From Alligator mississippiensis (Eukaryota; Chordata; Crocodylia; Alligatoridae), in the NCBI RefSeq assembly GCF_030867095.1, contig NC_081827.1, positions 214,081,310-214,145,309 on the forward strand: a stretch of DNA of 64,000 bases, given 5' to 3'. Every line of letters starts with the position of its first letter. The first letter of the stretch is position 1. A program made the position numbers and the translations under genes. Below are positions 1 to 11,765 of the stretch, piece by piece. The notes below the pieces were generated by a model that was not told the origin of the DNA, did no database searches, and saw nothing but the letters and a program-made list of their open reading frames with translations.

Positions 1-2460
1 TTAGTTTGCCTATAATTCCTGTGTTTATATTGCAAGCTTCTATGGATTTTTACTTAAGTAGGGTTATTCTTTTCTATACAATATGCAGCTTCCAGTAAAG
101 GATGTTTTGACAAACATGATTAATTTAAAATGTGCAACTTTGACTTTCCTGGGCTGTATATTGTTTCATAACTTTTTCCAATTTTACATTATTTTTTTTG
201 GGTGCTTTAAAGCAAGCTTGTATAGGAAGCACCAGCTGTGTTTAAAGTTGCATGTAAAATGCTTGGGGAAATGAAGGGTAGTGGAATTTTTTTCCTTAAT
301 TAATGGCTTCAGGGTGGTCAGTCAAAATGTAATAGAATTTGAGAGATGGGATTGGAGGCACAGTTCACTGCTTTTAACAGGTATGAAGTAGAAGGGGCTT
401 AGCTCAGGGGAAAATTCGGAGATTCTTCCTCTCCCCTAGATAGAAGCTGCTCATCTCAGAGAGGGAGTGTGATGCTGGAGCTTCTCCTCAAGGGAGTAAC
501 CCTCTTATGGCCTCCCCAACCAATCAGAAGCATTCAAGAGCACCCCAAGGGCATATGAGCTGCCCACAAATTCTGCCAAATAGTGTTCCTTTTGTAGATG
601 AAACTGAAGTAGATTATGATGTAAATAAGATCACCCATACTATGTTCATGAACTGCATATTCATTTAACTGCTTACAGAATGAACGAATGAACTTTGAAT
701 AAGTAAGAAGCAATACCAAAGGCACAAACAGAAGTGCAGCTCCCCAATCAATCTCATGGCACTCCACATAAAGTGCCATGAGTTAGACCAATCCTCTCAA
801 CCCAACAGACCTTAGCTGTTGGATCGGGAGGGTGGGGGACCAAACTTCAATTTGGAGCTGATAGGTTGCATATCAGCAGCCTCTTCCTCTAGTCCCCTCC
901 TTCCTCTCCTAGCTCAGGTGCTGTCTCAGGATGGGAGGAGGGGAGAAGGGAGGGAAGGGAGATTGAGTTGGGGTTTTCCCAGCCTGCACTGGAGTGGACA
1001 CAGGTAGATTGTAGCCTCCTGCCTCGGGGGGCTCCAATCCACCTGCCCCCTCTCCAGTACAGAGTTAAAGAAGTGAAGTTAAAGAAGCCGATCTTCTTTG
1101 GAGTGCCTTCATATGAACCCTCAAACAATGAGGGTTAATTTGCTGCATGATTAGATCTTCTATTAGGACACAGCTGTAGAGCACTTTCAAGGGGCTGACT
1201 GCACAACAAATGTGACTTTTGTCTGCACCGCGGATGATCTGTCTACTACTGGGGGACCAAGATATATGTAGGTACTTCAGTGATCCCCTGCTTGGTCCCT
1301 TTTTTGAGGAGGGAAAATACAATGATTTGGGGAATTGATGTACAGTTAATAAATTCTGTTTGACATCTTGAAGATATGACCATGAAAATTGCCACTTTTA
1401 TTGGAAAGGCCTCCAGTTCTACCTACCAAACTAGGAAAAATAAAGAAGAATTAACCTTAATGACTGCACATTGGTATGCTGAGAACCAATATAGTCCAAA
1501 AATCTCTGCAGGGGACTGGGTTTTAGGAAACACTAGAAATTCCAAAATGGAACAAAAAACCCTGACATAGTAATGGCAGCATGTAAACTGGGGAATACTG
1601 ACAAAGACAGTCAGGAATTTTGTGGCACTAGGAAGAGACACACAGATTTTTGGAGCAGGGACATTAGCTGTGAATAATGAGGGTGAAATCCTGGTTCTGT
1701 TGAAATCAACAGAAGTCTTACAATTGAGATCAGTGGGCCATGTTTACACTTCAGGAGTTTTTACTGAGTAGGAAGTGCAGAATGAGTTTCACCTGGTTTT
1801 TCCACAAGGTGAAGCATTAAACAGAGGGAAATGAATCCATCATCCAAAAGTGAGAGGAGCCAAATCTCTTGCTTAGAGAAAATATATAAACACACATTAA
1901 TTTGCGTGAAATCAGTCCTAAAGTGTTAAATGTAAAACAAGAATATTTTCACAGGAAAAAATCTTTGTGCCTTGAAGGGAAGACATTCTAACTTACTCAG
2001 CCTACTTGAGGCCCCTGCTCCAGAATAAATACAGATTTAAATGCTTTTTCAAATAGGAATGTTTGGTTGAATCATGAATTGAATGTCTGATGTGGCTGGG
2101 ATAAAGTCATATTAAACAAAATGGAAATCATTATTTTTCTATGTGTATTGCATACAGGCTCAGATATCATAACATTACAGACATTCCCTTACTGTATGGT
2201 CCTTTCTCCTGAAAACTCTACCCTTTTTTCTGCCAGTCTATTATGCAAGGAAAATGATTCAATTGTTCATACCAAAGCTATAAATCCCTGTTAATATTGT
2301 GGTATAAGAGGATACCTGAATAGATTCTGAGTATTCTGAACTCACAGGCTCTATAACTCTAGATACTGAGCATCCTCAGCTTGACCATATTAGGAACCCA
2401 TGTGACTTCTGAGCTTAACAGACCACCAGTGGAGTCAAATGCAGCTATGCTGTTTATTAC
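1..2460. other. COL28A1 intron sequence, no exon seen
   Basis: I looked for minus-strand Gly-X-Y exons with splice sites and found none, so this is probably one intron. It contains a decayed copy of a common reptile motif (GGTGAAATCCTGG at about 1683). The rest is unassigned. Confidence 0.5.
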
Positions 2461-2505
2461 CTGTAAACCTCTGGTGCCTCTGGGACCAACTGGACCTTCT
2501 GGACC
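2461..2505 (-). CDS. COL28A1: COL28A1 coding exon 10: 45-bp collagen exon
   Basis: Five triplets ([15 protein letters not shown]), with a TTTTTCAG acceptor and a GTAATA donor. This is the last exon I can see before the left edge. Confidence 0.85.
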
Positions 2506-5500
2506 CTGAAAAATGACAAGAGGAAAAGGGTCAACAAAAAACTAATTTCTAAATCATATTTGAAGCTATTAAAATGTAGTGTCAGGAGGAGGTCAGCAAT
2601 TAGCAAGAAAGTATTGAATAAATATGAAAAAAATAATATTAAAAATACAGTATGAAAATGAAGAAAAAGTCAGTTTGTAAGCTCCTAATCCTATTGGGTC
2701 AAGTCCTACGTGGATTTCATTCAGTGTGTTTATACAGTCAGCCCACAAGCCAACTCTTTAAGACAGACAATGGGCTTCTTTTTCAACTGTATATCCCAGT
2801 CTACCTTCTCCCTTAAGCATAGGCCTGATCCTACTCCCATTAATGTTAATGAAAATGTTGTCATTGCCTGAAGTGGGAGTAGACTTGGGCCTTAACTGCA
2901 AAAATGCTAAAATATAAGACAAGATGGGACAGCACTGAAAAATGATATTTCTGTAGTTTATCTTTATTCAATCAAACTTAAACATTTCAGGTACTTTTCC
3001 CTGTCAGCTTTAAAAATAATCTTTGTCTTCAATCTACGATAATGCCATTATTTAGGGATATTAACTTTTAAATCTCAGGCAATTAGTGTCTTAGAACTTC
3101 CTCATTCTGTATATTAGGAGAAATGTTGTATAACAATGTTTTCCACAAAGCATAACAAACAGATGGTTACTTACTCTGTCACCTTTTATCCCTGGGGTCC
3201 CACATTCACCTCTTTCACCCTTAAGAGATAAGCCATAAATATTTAAAGAGTTCTCTTAGCATCTCATTTTCGTTATGTCTTGTACTCAGAATGCCTGGCT
3301 CAAATACTGTACATAATTATTGAGCAATAATGATATTGTAAGCTCTCTGGGTTAGAATATACCATATCTTCCCAAATTCAAGATGACTTCCAATTTAAGA
3401 CGAACCCTCAATAATTAGGGGGAAAAATTATAAAATATAAAAATTATAAATTTGTTACACTTTTCTATGTATAGAACTTAATTATTGGAGAGTTGTCTTA
3501 AATTTGTGTCCCATCCCCCATCCCATTGCAGCAGCTGGGAAAGCAGTAGCAGGAGGGCAAGAGGTGGGGTGGTCAGGGAGCCTGAGACCACCCCTTGCCT
3601 CCCCTGCTACTTGCCCCTCATGCAGTGCCTGTTCCCCGCTAGTGCCTTCCCCCTGCCCCCTCCCATTTGTTCCCCCTCTCCCCCACCTGTGTCTGCCACA
3701 CCCCCTGGCCACTTGCCTCCTCCGGTACTTGTGCCCCCTGATGCCTTCCCCCTCCTGCCTGTCCCCCCAACCCCCCAGACACTTCTCCTGTCCCACCTGC
3801 CCCCCTCACCACTTTCCCCCTTAGTGCCTGCCCCCCATGCTCATTCTCCCTGCCCCCTGCCCCCATGCTTCCTGTCCTCCCCACCACTTGCCCACTCCAG
3901 CCACTTGCCCCCCATGTTGGCTGCCTCACCCTGCCTGTTCTCCCTCTCCAATCCCCAACCTGTGATGCTGCTTGCCCACACTACCACCCAATTGCCAACC
4001 CATGGAACTGGCTCTGGACCTGGACTCAACACAGCTGCTGCTAACTCTATGGTTGCTGATTCCAGGCAGCAGCAGTGGCAGCTCCAGGCTGAAGCTGGAA
4101 ATGGAGCTGGAGCTGCTCTGAGCTGGGATTCAAAAATCCCTGTCTTGGATTTGAGTAACTATGGTAATTGCGTTTGTATTTGTTTTTTGTTGGTCCAGTA
4201 CCTAGTACATTGGGGTTCTTGTCTACATAGAGGGCTCCCAAGCATAGTAGTAAAGAAGTGATAATAATAAATGATAATGCCAACATGCCACTAAAAGTTC
4301 TTACTAAAAATTATACCTTTTCTCCTTTGTATCCAGATTTCCCCTAGGAAAAGAAACAATTAAAATGATTATAAGAAAACATTAACCTGATTTAGGTAAA
4401 TTAATTTTGACACTATGGATGAAAGGTATAATTCCATAGTCTCTCTGGAAAAATATAATGGACCATTGAACATGCAGATGCAATAATGGATCACATTCAG
4501 ATCATGTGCATCATCTCTGTCGCTACTAAGGTAAGGATCTCATACCTCCCCTTGTCAAATGCAGCAAGTCCTTAAATGGGAAAGTAAAAGTAGGTAATTA
4601 TTTAATATATTTTGACTGCCCTACTAACACAACATACACTATACTGTAAGCTGAATATGACAAATATAAGGCAAAACCATGTGAGAAAAGACTCTACTGT
4701 CACAGCTGGTATGTAACTTCCATTATTGGTAGGTAGGAGTTAAACATGTTGGGTAATGACACCCCATTTACTTTTTTGAGCTGCTATATTTTGTTAAAGA
4801 ATTACTTTCTGGGAAACTGGAATGGAAAAGATTTAGTTAGTATTATAACGCATATTGCAAAGTTGGGATCATTTCCTTGAAATAAATCAGCAGTTTGGAA
4901 CATTCCTTACCTCTATTCCGTCTCTTCCTGGAATTCCGTTAAGGCCTGGCTCCCCCTATGAAGAATTCGGCATCAACATCAGGCATACCACGCAAATATG
5001 GTGTATTAAATAGGAGTCAGGTTGTTAGTATTTAGTATGTACCTTATTTACTTGAATCCAGGACAAGAGGCTTTCCCCCCCATTTAACATGGAGAAAACA
5101 TGGTGAGCAAAGCTTCTTACTTTGGATTTGAGTAAATATGGTATACATATTTAACATAGGGGAAAAGCCTCCCATCTTGGATTTGAGTACAAGGCAGTGA
5201 GGAAGCAGACAGTTGCTGCAGCTCTACCTCCAGTCTTGACACAGTGTAGAAGCCAGAGCCACGGCAGCTGCCTGCCCACCCGCCCACTGTCTCTGCTCCC
5301 ACTGTCTCTCCCCCCAGCAGCCTCTGCCCCCACCTGTTCTCCCGAACCACAGCCTAGTGAAAGCTTCTTTCTATCCATGCAGAAATACTGGGTGCTTTTA
5401 TTAAGTTTTAAAAGCCATATTACCTTTGGTCCCTTCTGGCCAGGTGCCCCATCATCACCTGGACGACCCTTTTTACCCTACAAACAGAAGAATAGAGTTA

Positions 5501-8500
5501 TATGCAAGATGACAGTTTTAAAAAGATTTTATTTGGCAACATATGCAGTATTTTAAGAGTTATCTTTTGGCCATTTGTTTTTTTGACTATTAATCAAATT
5601 AGTGTAATTATCAGACTTGAAATGTCATGTCTCAGCTGGTTGTTTCTAATATTGCCTCTTGCAGGATCTGTTGTCATTCTTTTCTCAGAGGACGCATCCC
5701 CATGAGCATGCACTTGTGGTTTGCAGCACCTCAAAGCTATCTGAGATGCATGCAATGCACGTGCACCAATGCACTACACTACTAATTTGCAGGGTGGAAG
5801 TTTTTTTTGACACCAGGAGATCCCAACCTAAAAAAATCTGCCACTAAAAACAGCAGTGCAGTGCACACAGCAGCAGTGTGCCCCACCAGAAACCAGAGCC
5901 TGGCCAGCCAGAGCCATGCTCTGAGTAGCCAGTTTGGCACCACTGCTGCCCAGGGAGGCCCCCAGGACCAAGGTTCCTTCTAAGCAGTGTGCATGCGCAG
6001 CCACGCACAAGAAAACATCATGCCGTGCAGTAACTTTTTAATGCCGCGCACCTGCCCCAACCCAGCCATAGGCTGCTGCAGGAGTGGGGAGGGACAGACA
6101 TAATGAGATACCCATGCAGTCCCAGCCAGAATCGCAGCCGCAGGTAGGTATGTTTCACTGGGCTTGTGGAGTGGGAGATCCCCACAGTGCAGAAGGGAGT
6201 GCAGTACAGACAGGGCACTGCCCCACTCCCTCCTGCACTGTGGGGATTGTCCCACAATCCGGTTCGGCCATTCACTATGAATAGGGCCCCAGCTGGGCTG
6301 GGGCAATCGGAGCCTGGAGGTTCATTCAGGGGTGTGGGCAAGCAGCTGCAGCTCCTACTGCTGCATGTACCATGGGGGAGGGGGAGCATATTCCCCCCCT
6401 TCTCCTGGACAAGCCACTGGGCTCTGATTGCAGTCAGAGCCCGGTGGCCCCTCCAGACGCACGGCGCAGGCAGTCAAGTGAGGGCACATGGCCCAGCCCC
6501 CGAGCTTTGCATGGGGCAAGGACGGGTGGGATCTGCGCTTTGTCTGCTCCCTGCCTCTGTGCCTCACTGCAGCCTTTGAAAGTGATGCCATGTGCCTCAC
6601 TGTCTGGCCCACACATGGCACTGCACACCTTTCAAAGGCTGCAGCGAGGCACAGAGGCGGGGAGCAGACAGAGCGTATGGACCGAAGCGGCACACTCATG
6701 GACCAAGTTGGGGCGCCCATGGATTGCTACACCTTAGAGGGAACATTGCCCAGGACCCCAGGTAAGGCTGCTGGGCCAGCACAAGTGTTGGTCCCAGCCT
6801 CCCCTACCCCACCCAGGTCTTTTTGTCATGCTCAAAAGTGCGTGTGCAGAGGCATGGTCAGGGACAAATAGCAGCAGCACATATTTGTGACGCTGCTATC
6901 TGTCCTGTGGGAAATGCATGCCCCTATACATGCATGCTTGTGGGGACATGCGCAGAGAGACTAGAGTTCTGAGTTGAAGCTGGTGTGACACATCTGGTCT
7001 GGCTGTCAAGATTTTATAAGTAGAATAGCTCTTCTCTTCTACACCATGTAGCACCACCTTCTTGCTATTTAACAATGCTTATTTTACACATATGCCATAA
7101 TTAAAGCAGGTTCAAGATAGATCATAACTCGCATTGCTGTTTCCTTTTAGAGAGAATGCCAGAGAAATTGCTTATGTATTCCAGCAGTTCTTTCAATGTA
7201 TTTCTCATTGACTTGACACTTCAATACAGTGTAGGTGCAAAGGACTTTTTACTGTAGCTATATTTCTATGTCTTTGCGATTAAATTCAGGTAATTCATTA
7301 AAAATGAATATAACAACCCTAATATCACTTTATGTGAATCATTAATAAAAGGAAAACAAGAAATGACAGCTACTTACAGCAGGTCCAGGAAGGCCTCTTT
7401 CCCCTTTCTCACAGTTACATATAGGAGCCTGGGGACACTTTGAATGAAAATATTCATAGCAAATCAGTATACTTTAATGAATTAGCCAGAAATTACCAAC
7501 TTAAAAAAAAATGATATTATTAATCTACAGTTGTGTAATTAATTCCATAAAATAAAAATGCACGTAATGTGTAATATTTTAACTGTATTCTGTTATTCTA
7601 TCACTCCTGTGTCCAATGTACACTCAAACTAAAAATCCACACTACACCATCACATGTTGTTCCCTATGGGGTCAATCATGACTTTGCAACAAACCTCTCA
7701 TAAGGGGAAGTATGGACTCTGTGCTCTGTTCTAATTTATAAACTATCTGCTGTACTGGTAGCCAATATAGGTGAGAAAGGGGACATTTTACATCCTTTTA
7801 GGCCCTTACTGCACTGTATAATGTCACAGTCTGACCCTTACTAGATTTATATACTGACCTTCCTCAATGTATGAACAGGATATATATATATATAATGGAT
7901 TTTTATTTGAATTTGTCTTCTGGACTGTTTACCAACTGTGCAGAATTAATACTTACCCCTTCCTCTGCCTGATTTTTCTGTAAAAATGGACATTAAAAAC
8001 AATATTAGAAATTATAGCTCAGAGAGAACAAATGTGTTTTCCTTAGCTTACAAAAACTAGGATGCTTTCTCCATCTTTGATTACAATTCATCAGTATTTT
8101 TTCTTTTTCAGCAACTAATTAATTCAACATTAGGCTACTAACATATCTCCATATTAATATATTTCAGCTTCTGCTTTAATTATTTGACCTCATCCACAGT
8201 ATAACCACCACTGGTCATCCTAGTCAGACAAATGCTGCCAGAATATCTGCTCTGACTCCAATAAGACAGTAAGCATAAAGTCATAAGTAAAGATAAAATA
8301 GACAGCAAAACTTCCATGAACCCTTACATTAAATTTTAAAACACAGAAGAGATTTGGGCACACAGAACTTGATCAAAAGCCCAGTAATTCAGGGTACAAA
8401 CTACCTTGACTTCACTGCTTTTTTGATGAGGTGCCTGGAGAAGATTATGATTTCCTGATAGTGTTTTGGGAGAAATATCTGTAATGAGTCATTAATGGCT

Positions 8501-11500
8501 ACTGACAAGGCATTATCTTACGACAGTGGAATGTTACTCAGCATGCTCATTTCCAGGAGGAGAAATTCTGTATTTTGGTGCAATTACTTCATTGGCAAAT
8601 GAAATGTGTTAGAATTAAAAATTAAAATGTTGCTTTATGTATAAAATAGAGAATATTTAAAAATACCCAAAAATTAAAAACAGCAAGGGGAGGGTAAGTT
8701 TTAGAAATTCTTATAAAACCTGTGTCCATACATACCATTTCTTTGAGAATTTTCTCCACAGTTCCTTTCTCCTGGAGGTTGAAAACAAACCTTGATGCTG
8801 GGGTACTGGCCAGGAGCCGAAGTTTGGCAGCATTGGCCACCTCCTCAGCCACTCTGGTCATTCCCACAGTGAAGAATACTATTCCTTGATGTTTAGCATC
8901 AGCAGTAGCTGCAAAAATATCTGGGTTTCTTGGATGATCTACACCATCTGTTAAGAGCACAGCTACTTTTACACTGCGGGGAGTCCCTTCAGTCATGTAC
9001 AATTGGGTGAGATTGGTTATGGCATACGTTGTGTAGGTTCCATGACCAATGTAGGTTATGGGAGCAATGTGAGATTTGAATGATTCAGGACCCTTCCAAT
9101 CTTGGAAAGTTTGTTCCATGAGAACGGTGCTGCTGTACTGAAGTAAGGCCACCCTCCAGCTGAGGGTACGTCCAGAGTTAAGTTGAAGTCCTTTCATTCT
9201 GTCCACTGTTTCCAAGACAAATTTTTTCTGTTGTTCATGATTATAGTCTTTAGCACTTTCTGAACTATCCAATAAGAAAACCATTTCCAGGAGGCAATCT
9301 TCATCTACAAATAGTTAGATAAGTGTGTTTAATTACTTCACATTTAACTACAATTATATTTAACTACAAATGCATTTAATTGCATTAACCACATCATTGA
9401 AATGATCTAAAATGCTTTGAAAGTGAAAATCCATTTTTTTTCTGGAAGATTCAGAATACTTGCATAAGCACATAGACGTGGTCCCTATTTTGTGGTCTCA
9501 CCTCCTTCCTTGGAAAGGTCTTTGAAAAGATTATGAAGGATCATATTTGTGGGAGTCCAGCAGGAAAAATAATGCAGCAGGGAAACCAGTATAGATTTGT
9601 AGCAGGTAGATCAAGCCTGACCAATCTGGTTTTGTTTTATGACAAGGTCACAAAATGCTTAGACACAGGAGTAGAGGTGGATGTAATTTTCTTGGACTTT
9701 AGAAAGGCCTTCGATACAGTATCTCATCCTATTCTCATAAATAAATTAAGAGGCTGTGACATAGATGTTTACTTGGTCCGGTGGGTGGCAAATTGGCTTA
9801 GCGGTTGCATCCAGAGAGTGGTAGTAGACAGTCGGTATTGACCTGGAAGGACGTGGGTAGTGGGGTTCTGCAGGGTTTGGTCCTTGGACCTGTACTCTTC
9901 GATATCTTCATCAGTGACTTGGATGTGGGTGTGACGTGTACTCTGTCCAAGTTTGCGGGTGATACTAAATTGTGGGGTGAAGTACACACTCTGAAGGGTA
10001 GGGAATGATTACAGGCAGACCTGGACAGGTTAGAGAAGTGGGCAGTACACAATAGGATGCAGTACAACAAGGACCAGAGCAGAGTGCTGCACCTAGGGTG
10101 TAAAAATATGTTGCACATCTACTGGCTGGGAAGTGACCCTCTCAGCAGCACAGAAGCAGAAAGGGATCTCGGAGTCACAGTGGACTCCAAGATGCACATG
10201 AGTCAGTGTGACGAAAACGTCAGCAAAGCTAACTGAACTTTATCATGAATCACCAGATGCATGTCAAATAGATCCAAGGAGGCGATACTTCCCCTCTATG
10301 CGGCATTGGTCAGACCACAGTTGGAGTACTGCGTCCAGTTTTGGGTGCCGTACTTCAAGAAGGATGTTGATAGACTCAAGAAGGTCCAGAGGAGGGCCAC
10401 TTGTATGGTTAGGGGCTTACAGGACAAGCCCTATGAGGAGAGACTGAGGGACCTGGACCTCTTCAGCTTCCACAAGAGAAGGCTGAGAGGTAATCTTGTG
10501 GCCGTCTACAAATTCATTAGGGGGACGCAGCAAGGGATCGGAGATGCTCTGTTCACCAGGGCACCTCTTGGGGTAACAAGGAACAATGGTCACAAACTGA
10601 CAGAGAGTGATAGGCTAGATATCAGGAAAAACTTCTTCACGGTAAGGATGGCCAAAATTTGGAATGGGCTTCCAAGGAAGGTGGTGCTCTCCCCTACCTT
10701 GGGGGTCTTTAAGAGTAGGCTGGATAGGCATCAGGCTGGGGTCATCTGACCCCAGTACTCTTTCCTACCTAGGCAGGGGGTTGGACTCGATGACCTATTG
10801 AGGTCCCTTCCGACCCTAGCCTCTACGAATCTATGAAGAACCTTCTGAAGGTTGTAAAGAGTCTGTCAGAAAATGAACTAAGTCTGGGCAGAGGTTTAGA
10901 GTGTATGAGATAAGGAACATCTGGCATGAGAGGAGATTCTTTGGTGAACAAGGAACCTTCTAAAAGTGAAGCTGTCTCCTGAGATGAAGAATGTCCAGCT
11001 ATTTATACCATTGTTAACTTGGTATCTCACCAGTCTGAGGACCCCGAAGATAGAATACCTACATGAAGACGAACCTTTATAGGGTACTGAACTGTGGACT
11101 GAGAAGACTAATTTCTCTTTCTGGTTCTGCCACTGACCTCCAGTGAAATTTTAAATGCATCACTTTCCCTGTGTCTTTGTTTCTCCTTCTATCCTAGACT
11201 TCTCTTTAGCAGATTTCATAGATTTCATAGACATTAGGGCTGGAAGGGACCTCGGAGATCATCAAGTCCAGCCCCCCGCCCAAAGGGCAGGACGTCAGCT
11301 GGGGTCATAGGATCCCAGCAAGATAAGCATCCAGTTTCATCTTGAAGGTGTTCAATGAAGGCGCTTGAACAACCTCCGGCGGCAGGCTGTTCCAGACCTT
11401 GGGGGCTCGGACAGTAAAGAAATTCTGCCTTATGTCCAGCCTGAAACGATCTTGTAGTAGTTTGTGAACATTTGTCCTCGTCATCCCTAGGGGTGCTCTG

Positions 11501-11730
11501 GTGAACAAACGTTCCCCTAGATACTGGTGATCACCCCTGATAAACTTGTAGGTGGCCATCAGATCACCCCTGAGCCTGCGCTTTTCCAGGCTAAAGAGCC
11601 CCAGGGCTCTCAGCCTGTCATCGTAGGGTCTGCTTCCCTGACCCCTGATCATGCGCGTGGCTCTTCTCTGGACTCTCTCAAGCTTCTCCACATCCTTTTT
11701 GATGAGCTCTCCAAAGCAAAAACTGTCTTT

Positions 11731-11765
<35 letters not shown>

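Noticed and set aside
3485-4261. 258-codon Pro-rich open frame
   Set aside because: It covers the C-rich core of a TIR element. The composition alone explains the frame.
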